From: an uncultured Lachnospiraceae bacterium
Lineage (GTDB): Bacteria > Bacillota > Clostridia > Lachnospirales > Lachnospiraceae
Length of the DNA: 64,000 nucleotides
Assembly: GCA_944381405.1 (NCBI GenBank)
Contig: CALWLA010000005.1
Location: 1 to 64,000 of the forward strand
Direction of reading: 5' to 3'
Of the stretch, positions 24,157 through 33,194 are shown one piece after another. Made by a program: the position numbers and the translations under genes. The notes under the pieces were generated by a model. The model was given only the letters and a program-made list of their open reading frames with translations, was not told where the DNA came from and ran no database searches. How positions within the stretch are numbered: position 1 is the first letter of the stretch; each line of letters starts with the position of its first letter.

Positions 24157-26683
24157 TATCATGCGCCTTCGGGAAGGCACCATGACCTTGAACGGCTGGG
24201 TGCTGCCGAAGGAAAAGGGAAAAAAACAGTATGTGAGCCTGTCCGGGGAAAGGGGGAAAAAGGAGGCTGAGAAGCTTTACGCGGTCAGCGCCTCCGGCAT
24301 CCGGTTTTCCGTGGCGGACAGCAGAGGAAACCTGCTGCCCCTGGAATATGTGCCCATGCTGCGGGAGGATGTGGCCGCCGTTTACCACCGGGAAGACCCC
24401 ATGTGCGGCTTTGACATCCGTTTTCCTTACCGGCGGGACGAATCCTATGTCCTGAAAATGGAGGCCTTTGGGGAGCGGGCGTCGGTCCCCGTAAACGAAG
24501 CGGTGATCGCCAAGCGCAATTCCGTGGCGAACCGGAAAAAGGAACGCCTGCTGGCCCTCTGCAACAAGGAGACCGTCAAGGTGGCCTGGGACTTCTTCCG
24601 GCAGAACGGCCTGCGGGCCCTCTGGAAAAAGTCCATCCACAAGCTGGAGGGCATCGAAGAGGATTACGATTATTCCGAATGGTACGAAAAGACAAAGACC
24701 ACCGAGGCGGAGCTCAGGCGTCAGAGCCGGGAATACAGAAAGCTGTTCCCGGAAGGGGCGCTGCCGCTGTTCAGCATCGTCATCCCCGCCTTCCGCACCC
24801 CGGAAAAATATCTGCGGATGCTGCTGGAGTCTTTGAAGAACCAGACCTATCCGGAGTTTGAGGTGATCGTGGCGGACGGCTCTGCCAAAGAGGATGAGAC
24901 CGTAAGGCGGGTCATGGAGGAATACCGGCAGCAGGACAGCCGGTTCATCTACAAGCCCCTTGCGGAAAATCTGGGCTTTTCCGGCAACACCAACGAGGCC
25001 CTGAAGGACGCCAGAGGCGGCTTTATCGCCCTCTGCGACCACGACGATACCCTGACGCCGGACGCCCTTTACCAGGTGGCAAAGGCGGTGTCGGAGCATC
25101 CGGAGGCTCAGTTTCTCTACACGGATGAGGACAAGGTGGATTTTGACGGCCTCGCCCTGTTTGAGCCCCATTTCAAATCCGATTTCAATCCGGACCTTCT
25201 GCGCAGCGTGAACTACATCTGCCATCTGTCCGTGATCCGCAGGGATCTTCTGGACCGGGTGAGGGAGCTGCATCCGGAGGGGCTGGCCTTTGATCCGGCC
25301 TATGACGGAGCCCAGGACCACGACTTTTTCCTGCGGTGTACCGAGGAGGCGGTCCGGGGAGAGACCGGAGACGGCAGCGAAGCGCTGCGGCAGGGCCGTT
25401 TTACCTCGGAGCGGGTGATCCACATCCCGAAGGTCTGCTATCACTGGCGCTGCCATAAAAACAGCACCTCTGCCAATCCGGCCTCGAAGCTTTACGCCTT
25501 TGACGCGGGAAAACGGGCGGTGCTGGCCCACGAGAAACGCTGCGGGATCCCTGTAAGCCAAGTGGTGGACGGCATCACCTATGGATTTTATCACACCATT
25601 TTCCCGGCTTCCGGGGAAAAGGTCTCCGTGATCATCCCCAACAAGGACCATACGGCGGATCTGGATACATGTATCCGGTCCCTGATCCAGCGGTCCGTGC
25701 ACCGGAATCTGGAATTCATCGTTGTGGAAAATAACTCCACGGAACCGGAAACCTTTTCTTATTATGAAAAGATCCAGGGCAATCCTGCCTTTTTCCTTTC
25801 CGATTTCCAGGCAGGCTATGAGAAGCTTCTGGAGGAACGGAAAAAGCGGCAGGAATACTGTGAGCTGTCAAAGACCACGGACACCTATCAGCCGCCGGTG
25901 GACCGGGAGCGGCTGATGGACATTTCCCAGGTGACCGTGCGGGTGATCCGCTGGGACAAGGCCTTCAACTATTCTGCCATCAATAATTTCGGCGTACAGT
26001 CGGCTACGGGAGCGTATCTGCTGTTTCTGAACAACGACGTGGAGCTCATCAATCCGGATACCCTGACGGAGATGCTGGGCTACACCTCCAGGCCGGATGT
26101 GGGCGCAGTAGGCGCGCGGCTCCTGTACGAGGACGATACGGTGCAGCATGCCGGCGTCGTGGTAGGCTTTGGCGGAATTGCCGGAGGCTGTTTTATCGGG
26201 ACCCACGAAAAAGAAAACAGCTACATGCACCGGATGATGTGCGCCCAGGACTACAGCGCCGTCACCGCAGCCTGCTTGATGACGAAGCGGCAGGTCTTTG
26301 ACCGGGCCGGAGGCTTTACGGAGGAGCTGGCGGTGGCCTTTAACGACATCGACTTCTGCATGAAGGTGAGAGCCCAGGGGCTGCTGTGCGTTTATAACCC
26401 CTACGCGCTGCTGCATCATTATGAATCAAAATCCAGGGGCCTGGAGGATACGCCTGAAAAGGTGGAGCGTTTTAACGGAGAGATCGCGGAATTTGCCAGC
26501 CGCTGGCCTCAGATCCTGCAGGAGGGAGACCCTTATTACAACCCCAACCTGACCCTGAGAAAGTCCAATTTCGCTCTGCGGGACCTGTCCAAGGAACAGA
26601 TCGGAGAGCCCTTCCACCTGGAGCTGGATGTGGAAAAACAGCTGCGGGAGGTACGGAAGGCCAGAAATTTTTCTAAAACTTAA
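24140..26683 (+). CDS. Bifunctional family 2 glycosyltransferase (two GT2 domains)
   Basis: 847 residues. An N-terminal region of about 200 residues carries no GT motif. The first GT2 domain (about 210-430) shows FSIVIPAFRTPEKYLRMLLE and ALCDHDDTLTPDALYQ. The second (about 490-790) shows VSVIIPNKDHTADLDTCI, LFLNNDVELINPDTL and AFNDIDFCMKVRAQG. Such rhamnan-synthesis-like tandem enzymes add two different linkages of a surface polysaccharide. It overlaps the preceding GT2 gene by 17 bases. About 35 bases after its stop begins the promoter of the next operon. Confidence 0.92.
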   Translation: MKYRIDIMRLREGTMTLNGWVLPKEKGKKQYVSLSGERGKKEAEKLYAVSASGIRFSVADSRGNLLPLEYVPMLREDVAAVYHREDPMCGFDIRFPYRRDESYVLKMEAFGERASVPVNEAVIAKRNSVANRKKERLLALCNKETVKVAWDFFRQNGLRALWKKSIHKLEGIEEDYDYSEWYEKTKTTEAELRRQSREYRKLFPEGALPLFSIVIPAFRTPEKYLRMLLESLKNQTYPEFEVIVADGSAKEDETVRRVMEEYRQQDSRFIYKPLAENLGFSGNTNEALKDARGGFIALCDHDDTLTPDALYQVAKAVSEHPEAQFLYTDEDKVDFDGLALFEPHFKSDFNPDLLRSVNYICHLSVIRRDLLDRVRELHPEGLAFDPAYDGAQDHDFFLRCTEEAVRGETGDGSEALRQGRFTSERVIHIPKVCYHWRCHKNSTSANPASKLYAFDAGKRAVLAHEKRCGIPVSQVVDGITYGFYHTIFPASGEKVSVIIPNKDHTADLDTCIRSLIQRSVHRNLEFIVVENNSTEPETFSYYEKIQGNPAFFLSDFQAGYEKLLEERKKRQEYCELSKTTDTYQPPVDRERLMDISQVTVRVIRWDKAFNYSAINNFGVQSATGAYLLFLNNDVELINPDTLTEMLGYTSRPDVGAVGARLLYEDDTVQHAGVVVGFGGIAGGCFIGTHEKENSYMHRMMCAQDYSAVTAACLMTKRQVFDRAGGFTEELAVAFNDIDFCMKVRAQGLLCVYNPYALLHHYESKSRGLEDTPEKVERFNGEIAEFASRWPQILQEGDPYYNPNLTLRKSNFALRDLSKEQIGEPFHLELDVEKQLREVRKARNFSKT

Positions 26684-26723
26684 TCGTTTTGTAATAGCCA
26701 TAAGGGGGAAGCTGCGCTATAAT
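26670..26723 (+). promoter_or_regulatory. Promoter region of sugar-phosphate transferase with TTTCTAAAA site
   Basis: TATAAT at 26718-26723 has no good -35, which suggests activator dependence. TTTCTAAAA at 26670-26678 lies 25 bp ahead of the expected -35. The same motif occurs at almost the same distance upstream of the ftsH promoter. Confidence 0.45.
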
Positions 26724-26780
26724 AAACAAATATTGGGTAAAAGCGGCCTTTGCTGCGCCATAACATGAAGCTAAGGTGAC

Positions 26781-28196
26781 ATGATCAAAAACAATCAGAC
26801 AAAACTGAATTTCATGCATGTGGTCCTGGACGCAGTTGTGACGGCTGTATCCTATTTTCTGGCATGGCTTCTGATCATCGGAATGGGGACCCCGGGACGG
26901 GGAGCCCTGCCCCTTGAGATATATATGTGGGCGCTGATCGCCATCGTGCCCCTTTACCTGCTGCTGTATGCAGCCTTCAACCTGTATTCGCCGAAACGGG
27001 TGCAGTCCCGCCGGTACGAGCTGGCAAATATCTGCAGGGCCAACATCGTGGGCCTGATGATCTTTACCTTTGTGCTCTTCGGAGGAAGAAACTTCCGGAG
27101 CCTTGGCCCCTATCTGGACAACTTCTCCGCCAGGATGATCATTGCATTCTTCGGAATCAATATCCTCCTGATGGCGTTGGTGCGCAATGTGGTGCGGACC
27201 GTGCTCAGGGACATCCGGGCAAAGGGCTTTAACCAGAAGCACGTGCTCCTGGTGGGCTTTTCCGGCGCGGCGGACGGTTTTATCGAGCGCAGCCGGCAGA
27301 ACCCGGAGTGGGGATACCATATTTACGGGATCCTGGACGACGATCTGGAAAAGGGTAGCATGTACAAGGGGGTTAAGGTCCTGGGAGAGCTGACGGAGCT
27401 TCGGGGGATCCTTGCGGAAAACAATCTGGATGAGATCGCCGTGACCCTTCCCCTGGAAAAATACGAATACCTGAAGCCGGTGGTAAATGTCTGCGAAAAG
27501 TCCGGCGTCCATACGAAGTTCATCCCGGACTATCTGAACATCATCCCCACCACCCCCTATATGGAGGACCTGGAGGGACTGCCGGTGATCAATATCCGCC
27601 ATGTGCCCCTGACCCAGCCCTTCAATATGATCGTGAAGCGGGTCGTGGACATCGCCGGCGCGCTGGCGGCGCTTCTGATCTTCAGCATTCCCATGCTGGT
27701 GATCGCAGTGATCATCAAATGCACCAGCAAGGGACCGGTGATCTTCAAGCAGGAACGGGTGGGGCTCCATAACAAGCCCTTCCAGATGTATAAATTCCGC
27801 TCCATGTACCAGCAGAAGCCGGACGAGGAGCTGACCAAGTGGACCACCAAGGGAGATCCCCGGATCACCCCCATCGGGCATTTTATCCGGCGGACCAATC
27901 TGGACGAGACTCCCCAGCTGTGGAATGTGCTGAAGGGGGATATGAGCATGGTAGGCCCGAGACCGGAACGGCCCCAGTTCGTGGAGAAATTCAAGGAGGA
28001 GATCCCCCGCTATATGATCAAGCATCAGGTCCGGCCCGGCATGACCGGCTGGGCCCAGGTAAACGGCTACCGGGGAGATACCTCCATTCAGAAACGAATC
28101 GAGTACGATCTGTATTATATTGAAAACTGGACGCTTGGCCTTGATATCAAGATTTTGTTCATGACTCTTTTCAAAGGCTTTAAAAATGCGTATTGA
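26781..28196 (+). CDS. Polyprenyl glycosylphosphotransferase (exopolysaccharide initiation)
   Basis: 471 residues. Integral membrane enzyme that starts a surface polysaccharide by transferring a sugar phosphate from a UDP-sugar to undecaprenyl phosphate. The N-terminal half has several membrane helices and a Rossmann-like CoA-binding-type domain (HVLLVGFSGAADGFIE). The C-terminal catalytic bac_transf domain (about 285-470) has KRVVDIAGALAALLIFS, FKQERVGLHNKPFQMYKFRS, NLDETPQLWNVLKGDMSMVG and RPGMTGWAQVNGYRG. It heads the operon with an LCP protein 30 bases downstream, which probably attaches the finished glycan to peptidoglycan. Confidence 0.94.
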   Translation: MIKNNQTKLNFMHVVLDAVVTAVSYFLAWLLIIGMGTPGRGALPLEIYMWALIAIVPLYLLLYAAFNLYSPKRVQSRRYELANICRANIVGLMIFTFVLFGGRNFRSLGPYLDNFSARMIIAFFGINILLMALVRNVVRTVLRDIRAKGFNQKHVLLVGFSGAADGFIERSRQNPEWGYHIYGILDDDLEKGSMYKGVKVLGELTELRGILAENNLDEIAVTLPLEKYEYLKPVVNVCEKSGVHTKFIPDYLNIIPTTPYMEDLEGLPVINIRHVPLTQPFNMIVKRVVDIAGALAALLIFSIPMLVIAVIIKCTSKGPVIFKQERVGLHNKPFQMYKFRSMYQQKPDEELTKWTTKGDPRITPIGHFIRRTNLDETPQLWNVLKGDMSMVGPRPERPQFVEKFKEEIPRYMIKHQVRPGMTGWAQVNGYRGDTSIQKRIEYDLYYIENWTLGLDIKILFMTLFKGFKNAY

Positions 28197-28226
28197 TACA
28201 GCGTCAAACGAAAAGGAAACGATGAG

Positions 28227-30548
28227 ATGAGTATAGAAGACGGATTTGTAAGAGGCAGCAGAAACAACCCCGGCGGCAGCCGCAGGCGCAGCCGGGCCCT
28301 TCCGGAGCAGGAAAAGGGCTTCTACGAGGAAGCAGACCAGCCGGAAGAGGGGTATCTGGACGAGGATTATCCGGAGGAAAGCTATACCGACGCCGGCTAT
28401 TCTGAGGCGGAGTATCTGGATGAGGATTATCCGGATACCGAGGACTATGACGACGCCCTCTGGGACGACGAACCGGAGGAGGAGGGCGACCTGTTTGACG
28501 ATGTAGCCATCGACAGAGAGGACAGCTTCCAGGAGGATGTCAGCATCGCCGAAGACCAGGACATGGAGGACAAGATCTTCGGTCAGGCCATGGATCCCAG
28601 GAGGGAAACCAAAGGCCAGGGAGCGCAGGGAAACCGCAGGCAAGGCGGCAGTTCCGGCAGAAAGGCTCCCCGGGAGCTGAACACCGCAGGCAGCGCCGTG
28701 GATCAGAAACGGCTGAAAAGAGAACAGGAGCAGAAGAAAAAATCCCGCATCAAAAAGATCCTGATCTGGACGGTGGTGGAGCTTCTGACCCTGTGCTGTA
28801 TCTTTGCCTACGGCTATGTGCTCCGGACCTTCAGCCGTCTCCAGGACATCAACGTAGACCAGGGGGTCATCGAAAACAACAACCTTTCCATCGAAAAGAA
28901 AAAGGAGATGGAAGGATACTGGAATTTCTATGTCTTCGGCGTGGACGGCCGGAACAGCTCCGTAGGAAAGGGCCTGAATTCCGACGTCATCATGCTGGCC
29001 AGCATCAATCAGGATACGGGAGACATCAAGCTGGTGTCCATTTTCCGGGATACCTACCTGAATATCAGCGAGCGGAACCAGTACAACAAGATCAACCAGG
29101 CTTATGCCCTGGGCGGACCGGAGCAGGCCATCGCTGCTCTGAACAAGAACCTGGACCTGAACGTGACCAACTACGTCACCTTTAACTGGGAAGCGGTGGC
29201 CCACGGCATCAACATCCTGGGAGGCGTGGACGATATCGACATCTCTTCTGCGGAACTTTATTATATCAACGCCTACATCACGGAGACGGTAAAGGCCACC
29301 GGCATCGGCTCCGTACAGCTGACCCATACCGGCCCACAGCATCTGGACGGCGTCCAGGCAGTGGCCTATGCGCGGCTCCGCCTCATGGATACGGATTTTG
29401 CCCGTACCGAACGCCAGCGGGAGATCATCCAGGCCTGCTTCAAAAAGGCCAAGACGGCGGACTTTGCGGTGCTGAACAATATCCTTGTGGACTGCTTCCC
29501 CATGGTAGCCATCGACATCCCCTTTGCGGATCTGGTGCGGATGGCCCAGGGCATTACCAGATATAACATTGCGGACACCGCAGGCTTCCCCTGGTCCAGA
29601 GGCGACGCCAACATCCCCAAGAAGGGCGCATGCGTCATTCCTACCACTCTGGAATCCAACGTGATCCGGCTCCACGAGTTCCTGTTCGGAGACGAGAACT
29701 ATCAGCCCTCCAACGCGGTGCTGCAGTATTCCCAGAAGATCAAGGAGGACTCCAACCTCTATAAGGAAGGCAAGCCCATCGAATCCGTGGGCACGGACAA
29801 CGGCGTGATCCAGAAGCCGAAGACCACGGCGGCGGAAACCGACGAAGACGAGAAGGATGATGAGACCAAGGAGCGGGAGAGCTCCCGGGAGCACGGACGG
29901 AACGAGCTCTTTGAAACCGACGAGGACGGCAACATCATCTTTGAGACCGATGAAGACGGTGAGGTCATTTACCCCACCGACGAGGACGGAGACCGGATCT
30001 ATCCCACGGATGAGGACGGCAACCGGATCCGGCCCACCACAGGCGAAAGCACGACCCGCCCGTCACAGACCAGACCTTCGGAAACCAGACCCGGCTCCCT
30101 GATGGAGGAAACGGAGGGAGACGCAGGCTCTGAGATCGTGGACGACGAGGGCAACGTGCTGGGGACCTCCCCGCAGCCTGGCGGCAGCGTGAACCCAACG
30201 GGCAGCACCCGCCCCACCAGCAGCGTGAACCCAACGGGCAGCGTCAATCCTACAGGCGGCAGCACCCGTCCTACCAGCGGAGTGAATCCCACCGGCAGCG
30301 TGAACCCCACCACCGGCGCCGCACCGACGGCGGCTCCGGAAACCACCCAGAGCAGGCCGACGGAGGTGATCTCCAATGAGCCGGTGACGCCTACCACGGC
30401 GGCATCCCTGCAGCCGGAGACCACGGCAGCATCGCCGGGACCCGTCAGCGGCGGACCTGGCAGCAGCGGCCCCCAGACGGCGGTGACGCCGGGAGGAGGC
30501 GCTCCGGGAGCATTGACGCCGGAAGGCCAGGGAGGCCCAGGCGTATAA
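28227..30548 (+). CDS. LytR-CpsA-Psr (LCP) family glycopolymer ligase, with acidic and repeat-rich tails
   Basis: 773 residues. The cytoplasmic N-terminus (1-170) is very acidic with YLDEDYPE-like repeats. One membrane helix (about 178-198) follows. The extracellular LCP domain (about 225-480) has FYVFGVDGRNS, LNSDVIMLASINQDTG, LVSIFRDTYL, KINQAYALGGPEQA and AYARLRLMDTDFARTERQR. The rest is low-complexity: four 10-residue units of the ETDEDGNIIF/YPTDEDGDRI type (about 565-605), then many VNPTGS/TRPTS repeats, ending GPGV. LCP proteins transfer lipid-linked glycans to the cell wall, matching the preceding sugar transferase. A second LCP protein is at 50.9 kb. Confidence 0.94.
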   Translation: MSIEDGFVRGSRNNPGGSRRRSRALPEQEKGFYEEADQPEEGYLDEDYPEESYTDAGYSEAEYLDEDYPDTEDYDDALWDDEPEEEGDLFDDVAIDREDSFQEDVSIAEDQDMEDKIFGQAMDPRRETKGQGAQGNRRQGGSSGRKAPRELNTAGSAVDQKRLKREQEQKKKSRIKKILIWTVVELLTLCCIFAYGYVLRTFSRLQDINVDQGVIENNNLSIEKKKEMEGYWNFYVFGVDGRNSSVGKGLNSDVIMLASINQDTGDIKLVSIFRDTYLNISERNQYNKINQAYALGGPEQAIAALNKNLDLNVTNYVTFNWEAVAHGINILGGVDDIDISSAELYYINAYITETVKATGIGSVQLTHTGPQHLDGVQAVAYARLRLMDTDFARTERQREIIQACFKKAKTADFAVLNNILVDCFPMVAIDIPFADLVRMAQGITRYNIADTAGFPWSRGDANIPKKGACVIPTTLESNVIRLHEFLFGDENYQPSNAVLQYSQKIKEDSNLYKEGKPIESVGTDNGVIQKPKTTAAETDEDEKDDETKERESSREHGRNELFETDEDGNIIFETDEDGEVIYPTDEDGDRIYPTDEDGNRIRPTTGESTTRPSQTRPSETRPGSLMEETEGDAGSEIVDDEGNVLGTSPQPGGSVNPTGSTRPTSSVNPTGSVNPTGGSTRPTSGVNPTGSVNPTTGAAPTAAPETTQSRPTEVISNEPVTPTTAASLQPETTAASPGPVSGGPGSSGPQTAVTPGGGAPGALTPEGQGGPGV

Positions 30549-30607
30549 ACCGGAGCACAGCCCCGGATGGCTGGAAAGATACGGCCGGCCGGAAACGAGC
30601 ATTTTCA

Positions 30608-30635
30608 GGAAGCAGGCGAAAGGCCTGCTTCCTTT
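30608..30635 (+). terminator. Intrinsic terminator after LCP gene
   Basis: Stem GGAAGCAGGC (30608-30617) and GCCTGCTTCC (30623-30632) with a short loop, then TTT. Confidence 0.7.
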
Positions 30636-30641
30636 ATGCAG

Positions 30642-30691
30642 AGATCCGGTACGCAGGAATCCGATACGAAAAGATCCGGTACGCAGGAATC
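30642..30691 (+). repeat. 20-bp exact direct repeat upstream of htrA
   Basis: Two identical 20-bp copies (30642-30661 and 30672-30691) start 30 bp apart, between the LCP terminator and the HtrA gene. They contain AGATCCGGTACG and CAGGAATC. Function unknown. Confidence 0.7.
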
Positions 30692-30837
30692 TAAAAAAAG
30701 TATGAATTTATGAAAAAATTCTGAAATCCTGCAAAAATGTGAACATGGACACAATTTATTCATAGAAAAGGTGTTTAATGGGTCACGTAAAGGAAGGAAA
30801 GAACAAAAACGATAAAAAATACGGAGGTATAGCTGAT

Positions 30838-32208
30838 ATGAAAAAGGTTTTGGCAATCATTCTGAGCGCTGTGCTGTTCGGCGTTCTTGCCGGAGGGACC
30901 ATGGTAGGCATCAATGTGGCTTCCAGCGGACTGCTTTCTCAGATGTCCGGAACGGAGCAGAGCCAGGCGGCCGGGCAGGAAACGGAAGCGGCGCAGGAGA
31001 CTCCGGCGGAGTCAGGAACGGGAGCAGAGGCATCCGCATCCACGGCGCAGCTGCTGGACGTTTCCGATATCGTGGAGGAGAGCATGCCCTCAGTGGTGAG
31101 CATCACCAATACGATGCTGATCCGCCAGCAGGGCTACGGCAGCATTTTTGATTATTTCTATGGCAGCGGACAGCCTCAGGAATATACGGCAGAGGCGGCA
31201 GGCTCCGGCGTTATCGTCAGAAAGACCGACGACGAGCTGCTGATCGTCACCAACAACCATGTGGTGGAGGACTCCGAGGAGATCTCCGTGACCTTCATCG
31301 ACGGGGCAACAGTAGACGCGGCCATCAAGGGAACGGACTCCGCCATGGACCTGGCCATCGTGGCAGTCAAGCTTTCAGACCTCAGCCAGGAGACCCTGGA
31401 TCAGGTAAAGGTAGCGACGCTCCATGACTCAGAGGATCTGGAGCCCGGACAGGGCGTTATCGCCATCGGCAATGCCCTTGGCTTCGGCCAGTCCGTGACC
31501 GTAGGTTATATTTCCGCCCTGGACCGGGAGATCACCACCGAGGAAGGAACCAACTCCAATCTGATCCAGGTAGACGCGGCCATCAACCCCGGAAACTCCG
31601 GCGGCGCGCTCCTGAATATGAAGGGAGAGCTCATCGGCATCAACGTGGCAAAGGCAGCGGCTTCCCATGTGGAGGGCATCGGTTACGCGATCCCCATCTA
31701 CAAGGCCATGGATGTGATCGACAGCCTGTCAAACGCAAAGACCAAGGAGGAAATCCCGGAGAGCCAGCAGGGACGCCTGGGCGTGTATGTGAACACCATT
31801 ACCCAGCAGTATGCAAACGTTCTGAAGATGCCGGTAGGCGTTCTGGTGGTAGGCTACGACAATGAAGACGGCAGGACCTCTGCGGCAGAGCAGGCAGGCA
31901 TCCTGATGAACGATATCATCACCAAGTTCGACGGACAGACCGTCAGCACCGCAGAAGAGCTTACCAGACTGGTGCAGTACTACGAGGCGGGCTCCACGGT
32001 AGCGGTAACGGTACAGAGACTGGAAAACGGCCAGTATGTGGAGAAGACCATCGACGTGACCCTCGGCTCGAATCCGGACGCACAGCCGGAGACGGAAAGC
32101 CAGGGAGAGACCGAAAGCGAATCCCAGGATAACGGATCCGGTTCCCAGGAATATACGGGAGATATCTACGATCTGTTCCGGGAGTTCTTCGAGCAGTACC
32201 AGCATTGA
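30838..32208 (+). CDS. htrA: HtrA/DegP-family serine protease
   Basis: 456 residues, membrane-anchored quality-control protease of the cell surface. An N-terminal hydrophobic anchor (about 4-27) is followed by a Glu/Ser/Ala-rich linker. The trypsin-like domain carries His in TNNHVVED, Asp in DSAMDLAIVAV and Ser in NPGNSGGALL. A PDZ domain (about 310-400) includes GILMNDIITKFDGQ. A Glu/Ser-rich tail closes the protein. The ATG at 30838 is chosen for GGAGGT upstream. Alone in its unit, with a 20-bp repeat upstream and a terminator downstream. Confidence 0.95.
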   Translation: MKKVLAIILSAVLFGVLAGGTMVGINVASSGLLSQMSGTEQSQAAGQETEAAQETPAESGTGAEASASTAQLLDVSDIVEESMPSVVSITNTMLIRQQGYGSIFDYFYGSGQPQEYTAEAAGSGVIVRKTDDELLIVTNNHVVEDSEEISVTFIDGATVDAAIKGTDSAMDLAIVAVKLSDLSQETLDQVKVATLHDSEDLEPGQGVIAIGNALGFGQSVTVGYISALDREITTEEGTNSNLIQVDAAINPGNSGGALLNMKGELIGINVAKAAASHVEGIGYAIPIYKAMDVIDSLSNAKTKEEIPESQQGRLGVYVNTITQQYANVLKMPVGVLVVGYDNEDGRTSAAEQAGILMNDIITKFDGQTVSTAEELTRLVQYYEAGSTVAVTVQRLENGQYVEKTIDVTLGSNPDAQPETESQGETESESQDNGSGSQEYTGDIYDLFREFFEQYQH

Positions 32209-32279
32209 TGCGGCCTCAGAACCAAGGCAGCTTTGAGGAGCTCTGAGGGCAGGTAAGCGCTCAGGAGGAAAAAAACAGG

Positions 32280-32320
32280 ACCGGGCGGCGTGTCATGGCG
32301 GCATGCCGTCCGGTTTTTTG
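32280..32320 (+). terminator. Intrinsic terminator after htrA
   Basis: Stem ACCGGGCGGC (32280-32289) and GCCGTCCGGT (32305-32314), followed by TTTTT. Confidence 0.75.
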
Positions 32321-32378
32321 GCCCCTTGAAAAACACATCCGGCAGCAAGGCTCCGGCGGTCAGGAAAAAATAACAAAT

Positions 32379-32408
32379 TTGTAAGAGAAGGACCGGGGCT
32401 TTTATGAT
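32379..32408 (+). promoter_or_regulatory. Promoter of lipoprotein gene
   Basis: TTGTAA (32379-32384), an 18-bp spacer and TATGAT (32403-32408), 45 bases ahead of the start codon. Confidence 0.5.
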
Positions 32409-32453
32409 ATACTTTGAAAAGCAATTTACTGAAAACAGAGAGGAATCAAAGCT

Positions 32454-33095
32454 ATGAGAAGGGATAAAAGGAACAAAAGAAGGCTGGCAGGGATCCTGAC
32501 GGCGGTTTTATGTATCGCGGCGCTTTCCGGCGGCTGCGCGCCCACGGAACAGACGGTGGTACAGAGAGGGCCGGATTTCAGCCCCACGGAAAATGTGGCG
32601 CTGGATTTTGTGCAGCTGCATAACGATACCCTGGACTGCTTCGGCGGCGTAGAGGAAAATCCCTACGTTTATATCATGGACCTGAACATCACCGGAGACA
32701 ACGACGAGAAATCCATCGTCATCGACGCGGTGTGCATGGACGATACCACCGAGGAGGAGGCAGACCAGTTCGCTGCGGCGGTGATCCGCCATGTGAACGA
32801 TTCCGCAGTGACCCAGTCCACGGAATACACCATCAGCAGCCAGCAGGATTTCGGCAACCTCTTTGACAAGTATTCCCTGACCTTTACCATAAGGCCCGAA
32901 AGCACCCAGGAGGATCCGGACACCTATCCGGTGAACCTGCAGCTTGCGGCAGGCGAGGAGATCCCGCTGGATCCGGACATCGAGACCTTTGAAGAGGAAT
33001 GGATGGAGGGCCGGGAACGGTATCTGGAGCAGATGGCAAATCAGCCGGTACAGCTTTCCGGCGGAGAGGAAGCGGAGACTGAATCCGCAGAGTAA
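32454..33095 (+). CDS. Predicted lipoprotein of unknown function
   Basis: 213 residues. A basic start (MRRDKRNKRR) and hydrophobic stretch lead to lipobox LSGGC (Cys about 27), so the protein is probably lipid-anchored outside the cell. The remaining sequence is acidic and soluble, with no motif I recognise; NDTLDCFGGVEENPYVYIMD and a C-terminal Glu-rich tail are the notable features. A purine-rich AGAGAGGA ribosome binding site precedes the start. The next gene starts about 100 bases on with its own strong ribosome binding site; a functional link is not evident. Confidence 0.75.
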   Translation: MRRDKRNKRRLAGILTAVLCIAALSGGCAPTEQTVVQRGPDFSPTENVALDFVQLHNDTLDCFGGVEENPYVYIMDLNITGDNDEKSIVIDAVCMDDTTEEEADQFAAAVIRHVNDSAVTQSTEYTISSQQDFGNLFDKYSLTFTIRPESTQEDPDTYPVNLQLAAGEEIPLDPDIETFEEEWMEGRERYLEQMANQPVQLSGGEEAETESAE

Positions 33096-33194
33096 GCGGA
33101 GGCCGGAGCCGCAGAGTAGCGGGAAACCGGGGACACAGAGTCAGCAGAAAACATCCTGTCTCCGGCAGGATCAGAAAGAAAAGGAGGAATCCCG

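Noticed and set aside
26673..29894. A 1073-codon open frame on the minus strand across the sugar transferase and LCP genes.
   Set aside because: It is antisense to two clear genes with conserved motifs, has no recognisable domain or ribosome binding site, and is explained by GC-rich codon structure. The same applies to the long minus-strand frames at 20735-22816, 23918-25702, 39180-40916 and 43677-45143.
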